Assembly (NCBI RefSeq): GCF_009762775.1
Contig: NZ_CP046401.1
Span: forward strand, 2,914,001 to 2,978,000
Length of the DNA stretch: 64,000 nt
Reading direction: 5' to 3'
DNA from: Maribellus comscasis
Lineage (GTDB): Bacteria > Bacteroidota > Bacteroidia > Bacteroidales > Prolixibacteraceae
A model generated the notes under the pieces. It saw only the letters and a program-made list of their open reading frames with translations, did not search any database and was not told where the DNA came from. The translations under genes were made by a program, and so were the position numbers. Shown one piece after another: positions 18,693 to 27,361 of this stretch (positions are counted from its first letter, which is position 1; each line of letters opens with the position of its first letter).

Positions 18693-18700
18693 TAACTTTG
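18693..18700 (+). promoter_or_regulatory. Candidate -7 box for lplA
   Basis: TAACTTTG matches the TAnnTTTG consensus and lies 30 bp before the lipoate-ligase ATG. No TTTG box at the right spacing was found, so only the -7 element is supported. Confidence 0.35.
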
Positions 18701-18729
18701 TTCATTGAAGTTTTGATATCAAACAGCTT

Positions 18730-19689
18730 ATGCTTTGTATTCACTTGAAAAATACCGATCCGTTTTTTTGCCTGGCGGCAGAAGAATATCTTCTGAAAAA
18801 ATTTTCTGAAGATATTTTTATGCTTTGGCAAAGCAAAGATACTGTTGTTGTTGGAAAGCACCAGAATGCTCTGGCAGAGATAAATTATCCGTTTGTCCGG
18901 GAAAATAACATCACTGTAGCGCGGCGAATTTCAGGCGGAGGAACGGTATTCCATGATGCCGGTAATGTAAATTTTGCATTTATAAAGAATGTAAACAGCC
19001 CGGCTGAAATTAACTTTAAAATGTTTACAGCTCCGGTTGTAAATGCGCTTGAGAAATTGGATTTAAAAGCTACAAGCTCGGGGAGGAATGACTTGCTTCT
19101 TGAAGAATTGAAAATTTCGGGAAATGCAGAGCACGTTTTTAAAAACAGGGTGTTGCATCACGGAACTTTGTTGTACAATTCAGATTTGGAAAATCTTGGC
19201 CAGGCAATAAAAGTGGCTCCCGGAAAATACAAAAGTAAAGCGGTACAATCAAACCGGAGCCCTGTAGCGAATATTGCTTCCTTTCTGAAAAAGGAAATGC
19301 CAATAGAAGATTTTATACAGTTTTTGCTGAATGTTCAACTTGAAAATAAGGAAGCACGCTTTTACGAACCGGGTGAAAAGGATGTTCAGAATATTCAACA
19401 ATTGGCCGGAGAAAAATTTAAAACATGGGAATGGAATTTTGGCTATTCACCCAAATATTCTTTTCAAAATAAAATAAATATTGATGGGAGAGGAGTGAGC
19501 ATATTTTTGAAAACGTTAAAAGGGATTGTTTCAGAAATAGAAATAGGTGGTACTTATTTTTCTGATGAGGCTGCCCGACGACTTGCAAAAAATCTTCAGG
19601 GGAAACGACATTTTTTTGAAGATATTCAAAGAGAATTGGAAGGTTTTTCCAAAGTTGTTTCAGACCCTTTGGTTTATACATTCTTTTAG
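18730..19689 (+). CDS. lplA: Lipoate-protein ligase A
   Basis: A 319-residue cytoplasmic enzyme that activates lipoate with ATP and transfers it to lipoyl domains of 2-oxoacid dehydrogenases and GcvH. The family motif ARRISGGGTVFHDAGNVNFA is clear (about 64-83), followed by LKISGNAEHVFKNRVLHHGT, which holds the lipoyl-AMP binding lysine and the HHGTLLY signature. A C-terminal accessory domain is present (about 240-319), as in full-length LplA. It is single and divergent from the lipoprotein/GH2/GH26 operon. It converges with the TrpB2 gene, and an AT-rich inverted repeat (19702-19728) between them may terminate both. Confidence 0.93.
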   Translation: MLCIHLKNTDPFFCLAAEEYLLKKFSEDIFMLWQSKDTVVVGKHQNALAEINYPFVRENNITVARRISGGGTVFHDAGNVNFAFIKNVNSPAEINFKMFTAPVVNALEKLDLKATSSGRNDLLLEELKISGNAEHVFKNRVLHHGTLLYNSDLENLGQAIKVAPGKYKSKAVQSNRSPVANIASFLKKEMPIEDFIQFLLNVQLENKEARFYEPGEKDVQNIQQLAGEKFKTWEWNFGYSPKYSFQNKINIDGRGVSIFLKTLKGIVSEIEIGGTYFSDEAARRLAKNLQGKRHFFEDIQRELEGFSKVVSDPLVYTFF

Positions 19690-19797
19690 ATAAAGTTGTT
19701 AAAAGTTAATCAAGTTCCGTTTAACTTTAAACACGATCAAAAAAAAACCGAAGCAAATTTTTTACCCCGGCTATTTATTGAATTGGTTTAGATAATC

Positions 19798-21171
<1,374 letters not shown>

Positions 21172-21201
21172 GATTTTATAGTTTTAAATTCATATTTAAT
21201 C

Positions 21202-21240
21202 AAAAAAAGGGATTTGCTGTAACCACAACAAATCCCTTTT
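21202..21240 (-). terminator. Intrinsic terminator in the trpB2 leader (attenuator candidate)
   Basis: A 12-bp perfect stem (arms 21205-21216 and 21229-21240, 12-nt loop) is followed on the minus strand by a run of T (21202-21208 as A on the plus strand). It ends only 30 nt upstream of the trpB2 ATG and begins 8 nt after the stop of a 28-codon reading frame. Its place inside the leader means trpB2 can be expressed only by read-through, or from a start downstream of it, which there is hardly room for. Confidence 0.75.
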
Positions 21241-21248
21241 CCCGGCCT

Positions 21249-21335
21249 TTACCGTAAATTCATATTGTTATCTCGCGCTTCCATTTTTACGTTGCGCCAG
21301 TTCCACTCTTTTCCGTATAAAGGCATTTTGAACAT
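21249..21335 (-). CDS. Candidate Trp-rich leader peptide of trpB2 (28 aa)
   Basis: A short frame starting at ATG 21335 encodes 28 residues with the sequence KEWNWR at 9-14, two Trp in three codons (21303-21305 and 21297-21299). Its stop is 8 nt before the terminator hairpin preceding trpB2. This is the classical layout of a trp leader peptide, where ribosome stalling at Trp codons would change leader folding. I could not find an obvious antiterminator arm, and there is no clear ribosome binding site, as is usual in Bacteroidota. It may instead be a chance frame. Confidence 0.4.
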   Translation of the reverse strand: MFKMPLYGKEWNWRNVKMEARDNNMNLR

Positions 21336-21739
21336 ATTCGATTTGTGAATAGCATGTAAAACTAATTATTTTTTCTTAAAAAAATTTCAGTTTTAGAATA
21401 AGTTTCTCTTTTCCCGACGTTTCAGAATCCCCTTATTAATGACAAATATTTAAAGCTACTGTTGAAAAACCAGCATGGTAACATTCTCCGTATTAACGAG
21501 TATTTCTGAAGAGGTGTAGGACAGCTCCGAAGTCGGTGTGGTATCCTATAATAAAAATCAGGGAACTGTTCTTTCCGCAGCGAATAGTACTTTCTGCCTG
21601 ATAATTGAACACAAAGGCCGTAATTTAAAGGTATTTCTGTATTGGGTCTGATTCGCTGACTCATGATAAACGATGAAAAAATGAATTATGGAGGAGGCAC
21701 ATCATCGGTTTGTTACGAGGTGTTTTTATCCTGATTTAT
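21336..21739. other. Intergenic region upstream of trpB2 leader
   Basis: About 400 bp between the SDR gene end and the leader frame. A possible -7 element for the minus strand (TAGTTTTA, around 21356-21363) precedes the leader. A minus-strand open frame covers 21422-21664 but has low-complexity coding features and no recognisable product, so it is not called. No terminator for the SDR operon was seen. Confidence 0.4.
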
Positions 21740-22552
21740 TCAACTTCCTTCTTTAGCTTTGCGGTAATCATTTAACAAAATGCGGTGTATAATAAAAGGT
21801 GCAAATCGATTTACGATTGAATTTAATTTTCCTAAAAAAGTAAATGTTTTTTTGAATTTTTTTCTTTCAATCATTTTAACAATTTGCTGCGCAACTTTTT
21901 GTTGGGGTACTTGTTTTACATTTTTTCTTAACGGTACACTAATGTTGTTTCCTTTACTATCCAAGAACGTTTTTTGAATATCATTCTCAGTAAATCCAAC
22001 ATAGGCGATGCCAACATAAATGTTGGTGGCGAATAATTCTATTTTTAATGATTCTGCTAAAGAAGTCAATGCCATTTTTGAACATGAGTAGGCAGAGTAT
22101 TTTCCAATTCCATGTATTCCGGCTATACTTCCAATAAAAAAGACGCTTCCTTCAGTTTTTTTTAAATAAGGCAGTGCAGCTTTTGTCATGTTTGCGGGAC
22201 CAAGCAAATTTGTATTAACTACCTTTCTAAACACTTCAATATCAACATCTATAAAGTTTCCGAAGGATGTAATTCCTGCGTTATTTATTAAAATATCAAT
22301 TTTCCCGTATTCATAAATTATTTTTTCTACAATATTTTTACATTGATCGAAAACTGAAATGTCTCCCTGGACATGTAGAACTTCAATATTCAGTTTTTTA
22401 AGTTCATGTGCCGCAGCTTCCAGTTTTTTCTGATTCCTTCCGTTTAAAACTATTTTTGCTCCTTTTTTTCCAATTTCAATTGCCAACGTTTTTCCTATTC
22501 CACTGCCGGAGCCAGTTATTATGACAATTTTATTTGCACAATTAAATTTCAT
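21740..22552 (-). CDS. Short-chain dehydrogenase/reductase (classical SDR)
   Basis: A 270-residue NAD(P)-dependent oxidoreductase. It shows the dinucleotide motif TGSGSGIG (13-20), NNAG (90-93), the catalytic Ser region GSIAG (141-145) and the Tyr155/Lys159 pair in YSCSK. The C-terminus is basic with a hydrophobic stretch (RFAPFIIHRILLNDYRK), as seen in membrane-associated lipid-acting SDRs. It overlaps the upstream epimerase gene by 4 bp (ATGA), so the two are co-translated and probably act in one pathway, perhaps on a lipid or sterol-like ketone (inference). The substrate cannot be read from the sequence. Confidence 0.88.
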   Translation of the reverse strand: MKFNCANKIVIITGSGSGIGKTLAIEIGKKGAKIVLNGRNQKKLEAAAHELKKLNIEVLHVQGDISVFDQCKNIVEKIIYEYGKIDILINNAGITSFGNFIDVDIEVFRKVVNTNLLGPANMTKAALPYLKKTEGSVFFIGSIAGIHGIGKYSAYSCSKMALTSLAESLKIELFATNIYVGIAYVGFTENDIQKTFLDSKGNNISVPLRKNVKQVPQQKVAQQIVKMIERKKFKKTFTFLGKLNSIVNRFAPFIIHRILLNDYRKAKEGS

Positions 22553-23538
22553 TTTACCTGAATATAATGGTTATTTAAAAACCAGTTATATGATTCTTCA
22601 ATTGCAATTTTTATAGGTGTTTTTATAATATTTAATTCCTTCGCTGAGTCTCCTTCGATAAATTGTTTTTCGCAGGCAATACGAGCCATTGGATAACTAA
22701 GCAGAGGTTCGAAATGTATTATTTTACTTAGTAGTTCTCCGATAAATCCATACGTTTTTGCACACCAATCCGGAATCTTTATTTTAGGTTCGGGTTTTCC
22801 AATAATTTTGGCAGCCAAATTAAAAAATTCTCTGTATGTCATGTTTTCATTGCCAATGATATAAACTTTACCATTTGTTTCTGTATTTAAACTGTTCACA
22901 ATAGCATTGGCAACATCTTTAACATGAACAAAGTTTCTGCCCCCACCAGTATAAAACTTTAATTTGCCGCTGGCTAAATTCAATATTAATTTGCCGGAAC
23001 CAGGCGCTGAATCATAGGCACCAATCATAAATGTCGGAAGAATTGCTGTAGCTGGTAGATTATTTTCTGTAATCGATTTTAAAATTAATTGTAGAGCATA
23101 ATACTTTGAATCGATATAATCCAATTTAAATTTAGCTCCGGGGAACGAATATTTTTGAGAAGCATCAAATTTTAACTCTGTATTAACAGAGCTGGCTGAA
23201 CCAATATAAATTAGCTTTTTTACGTTGTGTTCCAATGTTTTACAAATTATGTTTTGGGTTCCGGTTACATTTATTTTGCATAACATCTCTGAACGTGAAG
23301 GCCAAACCGATGTACTGGCAGCAACATGAATAATAACATCTGTGCTTTTTACTGCATCATCCAAAGTGTCGGGAATAGTAATATCGCCATAATATTTTTT
23401 GATGTTCAGGCCGTCAAGCGAATTAGAATTCGATCGATCAAAAAGAAAAACACTGACGTCATGCTCATTTTCAAGAAGCATTCTGACTAAGTTACTTCCA
23501 AGCATTCCGTCGGCACCAGTTACTAAAATTTTTAACAT
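22549..23538 (-). CDS. NAD-dependent epimerase/dehydratase family protein (extended SDR)
   Basis: A 329-residue extended SDR. The Rossmann motif is GADGMLGSNL (8-17), with conserved DVIIHVAAS and the active-site Tyr-x-x-x-Lys in YIDSK. The later GRNFVHVKDVANAIV segment is typical of the 3-beta-hydroxysteroid dehydrogenase/dihydroflavonol reductase branch rather than of sugar-nucleotide epimerases. With the coupled SDR it forms a two-gene oxidoreductase module. Base composition is more A+T-rich here than in the neighbouring trpB2 gene by eye, which may hint at a separate origin. Confidence 0.85.
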   Translation of the reverse strand: MLKILVTGADGMLGSNLVRMLLENEHDVSVFLFDRSNSNSLDGLNIKKYYGDITIPDTLDDAVKSTDVIIHVAASTSVWPSRSEMLCKINVTGTQNIICKTLEHNVKKLIYIGSASSVNTELKFDASQKYSFPGAKFKLDYIDSKYYALQLILKSITENNLPATAILPTFMIGAYDSAPGSGKLILNLASGKLKFYTGGGRNFVHVKDVANAIVNSLNTETNGKVYIIGNENMTYREFFNLAAKIIGKPEPKIKIPDWCAKTYGFIGELLSKIIHFEPLLSYPMARIACEKQFIEGDSAKELNIIKTPIKIAIEESYNWFLNNHYIQVK

Positions 23539-23760
23539 TGCTAAATTCGATATTAAAATTCAAAACAAAAAGTGACTTAACGATACTATCTAAAAAACAA
23601 GATGGTAGTAAATACTTGTTTTGTTTCAGTTGCTTTTCGGTTTATATTAATCTGTAATCCATCAAAATACCACGAGTGTACCAAAGAATAAGTTAAAAAA
23701 TATTTTCATACCTTACAATAGCGTTGATACCTTACAGATTGTTTCTAAATCAGTTTAGCC

Positions 23761-23803
23761 CGAAAAATTTCTCAAGGCTCTGCGCCAGGGTAGTTCTTTT
23801 AAG
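23761..23803. repeat. Dispersed intergenic repeat, copy A
   Basis: The stretch around GGCTCTGCGCCAGGGTAGT aligns with GGCTCTGCCACGGGATAGT at 33468-33509, with the same flanks (CGAAA...TTCT before, TTTAAG after). About 30 of 43 positions agree by eye. Both copies lie a short way upstream of plus-strand genes. Confidence 0.4.
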
Positions 23804-23957
23804 TTTGATTTTAGTGGCTTAGTCATTGGCTTTAACCTCAGATTAGATAAGCAAAATAAAAGCGCACTCCAGCTTTCTCTTGTGAAAAGGTTGGGCACTG
23901 CGCCGCAAAAGTTCGATTATAAAAAACAGGTTAGAATTAAAGTCGCATCAGCAAATT

Positions 23958-23989
23958 TTTGCCTATCTGCTCTTATTTTCTAAATTTTG
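23958..23989 (+). promoter_or_regulatory. Bacteroidota-type promoter for ybaK
   Basis: A TTTG box (23958-23961) is followed after 19 bp by TAAATTTTG (23981-23989), one base longer than the TAnnTTTG consensus. The ybaK ATG is 20 bp downstream. Confidence 0.45.
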
Positions 23990-24008
23990 TAGATGAAGAT
24001 TTTTTGCA

Positions 24009-24476
24009 ATGAAAAAAACAAATGCAGCCCGTTTGCTCGACAAAGCGAAGATAAGTTATGACCTTGTTGAATACACCGTTGATGAAGCTGATTTAAGTGC
24101 TGTTCATGTTGCCGAGTCTTTGGGGCAAGATGTCGACCAGGTTTTTAAGACCCTTGTTTTGCGGGGGAAATCCACCGGGATTTTTGTTGCAATTATTCCA
24201 GGAAGTGCAGAGGTAAACCTGAAAAAAGCAGCAAAGGTATCGGGGAACAAAAGTGCAGAAATGGTGCTTATGAAAGAACTGCTTCAACTTACGGGTTATA
24301 TTCGCGGAGCATGTTCACCCCTTGGAATGAAAAAACATTATCCTGTTTATATTCACAAAACGTGTATGGATTTTGAATTTATTTTTGTGAGTGCCGGAAT
24401 TCGCGGACAGCAACTGAAAGTCAATCCCGATGATCTGATTTCGTACATTCGCGCAGTAGTTTGTGATTTAATTTAG
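24009..24476 (+). CDS. ybaK: Cys-tRNA(Pro)/Cys-tRNA deacylase, YbaK/EbsC family
   Basis: A 155-residue trans-editing protein that hydrolyses Cys-tRNA(Pro) misacylated by prolyl-tRNA synthetase. Family features are the N-terminal helix (KKTNAARLLDKAKISYDLVEY), the catalytic lysine in QVFKTLVL, the strand IFVAIIPGSAEVNLKKAAK and the GACSPLGMKKHYPVYI loop with the conserved S-P-x-G. The length matches the YbaK subfamily (about 155-160). It lies alone upstream of trpS, with a 132-bp gap and a separate promoter candidate. Confidence 0.93.
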   Translation: MKKTNAARLLDKAKISYDLVEYTVDEADLSAVHVAESLGQDVDQVFKTLVLRGKSTGIFVAIIPGSAEVNLKKAAKVSGNKSAEMVLMKELLQLTGYIRGACSPLGMKKHYPVYIHKTCMDFEFIFVSAGIRGQQLKVNPDDLISYIRAVVCDLI

Positions 24477-24572
24477 TACCGGAGTCACCAGAAAAAAGGA
24501 GCTTTACCTGGTTTTAAGTATTAATTTTTATAATCACGACCCTTTTATTTTTTTACTTTTCTGCTGAATGTA

Positions 24573-24580
24573 TATTTTTG
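24573..24580 (+). promoter_or_regulatory. Candidate -7 box for trpS
   Basis: TATTTTTG fits TAnnTTTG and is 28 bp before the trpS ATG. The upstream T-rich tract lacks a clear TTTG at 19-21 bp, so support is partial. Confidence 0.35.
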
Positions 24581-24608
24581 CAGCTACTTAAAAATCAGAT
24601 TTTTTAAA

Positions 24609-25610
24609 ATGAACAAACCGACAGTTTTAAGCGGAATACGTCCAACAGGGTATTTACATCTCGGAAATTACTTTGGTGCCGTGCGTAATTTTATTCGCAT
24701 GCAGGATGATTTTAATTGTTTTTTCTTTATCGCTGATATACATTCATTAACAACACATCCAACGCCTGGTGATCTTCAGTCGGGGGTAAAGCAGGTTTTA
24801 GCAGAATATCTGGCTTGTGGAATTGATCCTGAAAAAGCAACCATTTTTATTCAAAGCGATGTTCCGGAAGTGGCCGAGTTGTATACTTTTCTGAATATGA
24901 ATGCCTACCTGGGTGAATTGGAGCGGACGACTTCGTTTAAAGATAAAGCCCGCAAACAACCCGACAATGTTAACGCAGGTTTGCTTACTTATCCGGTTTT
25001 AATGGCTGCTGATATTATTATTCATAAAGCACATTTTGTTCCGGTTGGAAAAGACCAGGAGCAAAATCTGGAAATGGCGCGTAAATTTGCCAAACGTTTT
25101 AACCGGATGTATAAAAAAGAGGTGTTTCCGATTCCGCGTCCTTATACTTTTGATGGGAAAGACATGATAAAAGTTCCCGGATTGGACGGAAGCGGGAAGA
25201 TGGGAAAGTCGGAAGGGAATGCGATTAATTTGTATGAAGACCCAAAATCAATTCGCAAAAAAGTAATGCGTGCAGTAACCGATTCCGGCCCAACAGAAAT
25301 GAACCAGGAAAAACCTGAATCTGTGCAGAATTTGTTTACGCTGATGGAAATTGTTTCAACACCGGATACCCTCGTTCATTTTGATGAATTGTATAACAAT
25401 TGCGAAATTCGTTATGGTGATATGAAAAAACAGCTGGCAGAGGATATTATTTCTTATACAGCGCCCATTCGCGAACGGATTATTGAAATTTTGGATGATA
25501 ACGAATATTTGGCAAAAGTTGCTAAATTAGGAGCCGATAAAGCAAGGGAATCAGCTTCACGTACATTAAGAGAAGTAAAAGAAGTAATAGGCTTTAAAAG
25601 ATTATTTTGA
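24609..25610 (+). CDS. trpS: Tryptophanyl-tRNA synthetase
   Basis: A 333-residue class Ic aminoacyl-tRNA synthetase charging tRNA(Trp). The HIGH-like motif is in RPTGYLHLGNYFGA (11-24) and the KMSKS-like motif is GKMGKSEGN, both in the expected places. The length is normal for bacterial TrpS. It lies about 3.4 kb from the TrpB2 gene on the opposite strand. A GC-rich intrinsic terminator follows the stop at 25636-25658. Confidence 0.97.
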   Translation: MNKPTVLSGIRPTGYLHLGNYFGAVRNFIRMQDDFNCFFFIADIHSLTTHPTPGDLQSGVKQVLAEYLACGIDPEKATIFIQSDVPEVAELYTFLNMNAYLGELERTTSFKDKARKQPDNVNAGLLTYPVLMAADIIIHKAHFVPVGKDQEQNLEMARKFAKRFNRMYKKEVFPIPRPYTFDGKDMIKVPGLDGSGKMGKSEGNAINLYEDPKSIRKKVMRAVTDSGPTEMNQEKPESVQNLFTLMEIVSTPDTLVHFDELYNNCEIRYGDMKKQLAEDIISYTAPIRERIIEILDDNEYLAKVAKLGADKARESASRTLREVKEVIGFKRLF

Positions 25611-25635
25611 TTATATCTATTCCCCAATAGATCTG

Positions 25636-25658
25636 GCCGGGCTGTTGCCCGGCTTTTT
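25636..25658 (+). terminator. Intrinsic terminator after trpS
   Basis: A 7-bp GC-only stem (GCCGGGC / GCCCGGC) with a TGTT loop is followed directly by five T. It lies 26 bp after the trpS stop codon. Confidence 0.85.
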
Positions 25659-25747
25659 CGTTTATAGTATATTGTTGGGGAGTTTGTTTGCTCATAAGGC
25701 CTAAGAAATAGTTTTATGTTGTAAGCCGGAAAATAAAAAACTTAGCA

Positions 25748-26080
25748 ATGTATCCATTAAAGTTATTCTTTGATTTTTTGAGAGATAAAACTTATCGCGG
25801 ACTTGTGATTTCCACTTTTTCGGTTTTGGTTTCAGGCACTTTAGTATACCATTTTGTTGAAGGTTGGCGATGGCTCGATTCTGTTTATTTTTCTGTAATA
25901 ACGCTGGCAACCGTTGGCTATGGAGATTTTTCACCTCAAACTGATTTTGGGAAAATTTTTACCATATTTTATGTGTTGACCGGAATTGGTATTTTATTTG
26001 GTTTTATAGATACTTTTTACAAGCATCGAATTTCAAAATTCGAAGAGTTGAAAGAAAAAAGAAAGAATAAATCAAAGTAG
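25748..26080 (+). CDS. Small two-helix potassium channel-like protein
   Basis: A 110-residue membrane protein with the minimal K+ channel plan: first helix about 17-37, pore helix and selectivity filter TVGYGD (55-60), and second helix about 68-88 ending in a basic charged tail (KHRISKFEELKEKRKNK). It has no RCK or cyclic-nucleotide domain, so gating would rest on the pore module itself or a partner protein. Four subunits should form the pore. The gene stands alone between trpS and the convergent LacI regulator, ending 5 bp before that gene's stop codon. Confidence 0.88.
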   Translation: MYPLKLFFDFLRDKTYRGLVISTFSVLVSGTLVYHFVEGWRWLDSVYFSVITLATVGYGDFSPQTDFGKIFTIFYVLTGIGILFGFIDTFYKHRISKFEELKEKRKNKSK

Positions 26081-26085
26081 TTGCT

Positions 26086-27102
26086 TTAATTAATTCTTTT
26101 TATTGAGTCCCTCATTCTTATCGTTGGCCTTAAAAGAACCTGGCTGGTTTTTACTTCCTGCTTATTAATTTTTGAGATTAAAAACTTAACAGCGATTTTG
26201 CTTATATCGCTTACCGGCTGGGCAATACAAGAAAGCGGAGTAGCCAGGTAATCAAGATAGGGATGATCATCAAAGGTTATTAAAGAAATGTCGTCGGGCA
26301 CTTTAATATTTTCTTCTTTCAAGGCTTTCATACAGCCCATGGCGATGGTATTGCTCAGGGTAAATACAGCAGTTGGGTGTTCTTTTTGTTGCAGCAAAAG
26401 TTTTGTTTCCAGGTATCCGTTTTGAAAAGTAAAATCATCTCCGACGATACTTTCACTTTCTAAGCCCGCCTTTTTCATTGTATCTGTAAAACCTTTAATT
26501 CTGAGTTTATTTGGCGTAGAATGTTGAACGCCCTGTATACAGGTTATTCGCGAGTGGCCGTTTTCAATCAGTTGCTTTGTGGCCATGGATGCCCCTGTAT
26601 AATTGTCAGTGGAAACAAAAGGAATATCCAAGTTCTCAAAATACCTGTCAATACATACCACAGGCAATCCCTGCTCCTGAAGCGACTTGATATGTTCCCA
26701 TTCATTTCCGCAGGGAACGATAATTAATCCCTCTATATTTCTGGCAATTAATTGCTGCAGTTCCATTTTTTCTGTTTCCGGGTTTTCGTCGCTGTCGCTT
26801 ATAATGGTTGTGTAGTTTGATTTTCGTAATTCAGTATTTATTTCACTCGCAATTCCGGCAAAAAAAGGATTATTTAACGACGGAATAATTAAAGCCATTG
26901 TTCCGCTTTTGCCCGTTCTGAGGTTAGCGGCAAACTGATTAGGTGTGTAATGCAATTCTTTTGCTACCTCTTTAATTTTTTGCTGAGATTTTTTGCTAAT
27001 CCGGTACTGTTCAGCCTTTCCGTTTAATACTCTCGACACTGTAGTGGTGGACAAGCCCGTTTTCTCCGCTATATCTGTTATGCTAATTTTTTGTTTTACC
27101 AT
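26086..27102 (-). CDS. LacI-family transcriptional repressor
   Basis: A 338-residue regulator (start at ATG 27102). The N-terminal HTH is classic (ISITDIAEKTGLSTTTVSRVLNG), followed by the hinge helix (TPNQFAANLRTGKSG) and a periplasmic-binding-protein-like ligand domain (LIIPSLNNPFFAGIASEI ... ITFDDHPYLDYLATPLSCIAQP). An upstream in-frame TTG at 27126 would add eight residues, but the LacI alignment and an operator-like site in that stretch favour the ATG. It is divergent from the sulfatase/nucleoside hydrolase/ribokinase operon and probably represses it, with ribose or a nucleoside-derived sugar as a likely inducer (inference). Confidence 0.92.
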   Translation of the reverse strand: MVKQKISITDIAEKTGLSTTTVSRVLNGKAEQYRISKKSQQKIKEVAKELHYTPNQFAANLRTGKSGTMALIIPSLNNPFFAGIASEINTELRKSNYTTIISDSDENPETEKMELQQLIARNIEGLIIVPCGNEWEHIKSLQEQGLPVVCIDRYFENLDIPFVSTDNYTGASMATKQLIENGHSRITCIQGVQHSTPNKLRIKGFTDTMKKAGLESESIVGDDFTFQNGYLETKLLLQQKEHPTAVFTLSNTIAMGCMKALKEENIKVPDDISLITFDDHPYLDYLATPLSCIAQPVSDISKIAVKFLISKINKQEVKTSQVLLRPTIRMRDSIKRIN

Positions 27103-27110
27103 AAAAATGT

Positions 27111-27120
27111 ACAATCGTTT
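27111..27120 (-). promoter_or_regulatory. LacI operator candidate, site 1 (own gene)
   Basis: AAACGATTGT on the minus strand, 8 bp upstream of the regulator ATG. The same 10-mer occurs upstream of the divergent operon at 27275-27284. The central CG with partly symmetric flanks fits the LacI family. A -7-like CATATTTG (27124-27131) lies just before it, so binding would block early transcription of the regulator gene. Confidence 0.55.
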
Positions 27121-27273
27121 ATTCAAATATGCATAATATTTCTGTGGTTTTAAAATGTGTAAGAAGATATATTTTAACGGGAATACTATTATGTTGTTGA
27201 TATTTAGTATTTTGTGTCTGTTTGTGTGTTGGGGTTTCGGATTCTGTTATCGGGTTTATAAAAAAAATATGCG

Positions 27274-27283
27274 CAAACGATTG
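27274..27283 (+). promoter_or_regulatory. LacI operator candidate, site 2 (sulfatase operon)
   Basis: CAAACGATTG, a near-palindrome (CAA-A-CG-A-TTG), shares AAACGATTGT with the site at the regulator gene. It overlaps the probable -33 element of the sulfatase operon promoter. Confidence 0.55.
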
Positions 27284-27311
27284 TTCAAATTGCTTTGTTT
27301 TTTTATGTTTG
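27280..27311 (+). promoter_or_regulatory. Promoter for the sulfatase/nucleoside hydrolase operon
   Basis: TATGTTTG (27304-27311) is an exact TAnnTTTG -7 box. An ATTG (27280-27283) lies 20 bp upstream as an imperfect -33 element and overlaps the operator candidate. The sulfatase ATG is 51 bp downstream of the -7 box. Confidence 0.5.
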
Positions 27312-27361
27312 TAATGAATATACTGTCCTAAATCAAATTAACAAGTGGAATTCAGTTCATT

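Larger units (their letters stand above)
23539..24008. other. Intergenic region before ybaK
   Basis: A 470-bp region between divergent genes. It holds the promoter of ybaK near its right end (23958-23989) and a segment (23761-23803) that resembles another intergenic segment at 33468-33509. No open frame with coding character was recognised. Confidence 0.5.

Noticed and set aside
19697..19732. AT-rich inverted repeat between lplA and trpB2 as a strong bidirectional terminator
   Set aside because: The stem is 8 bp with one GC pair and an 11-nt loop; too weak for a separate feature call, only mentioned with lplA.
21422..21664. An 80-residue minus-strand open frame in the region upstream of trpB2
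   Set aside because: No signal peptide, domain or recognisable motif; composition looks non-coding and it has no operon context.
21663..21734. A 23-codon plus-strand frame with a Gly-rich N-terminal part, considered as a small peptide or RiPP precursor
   Set aside because: No maturation enzymes nearby, no promoter evidence, and the length is within chance expectation.
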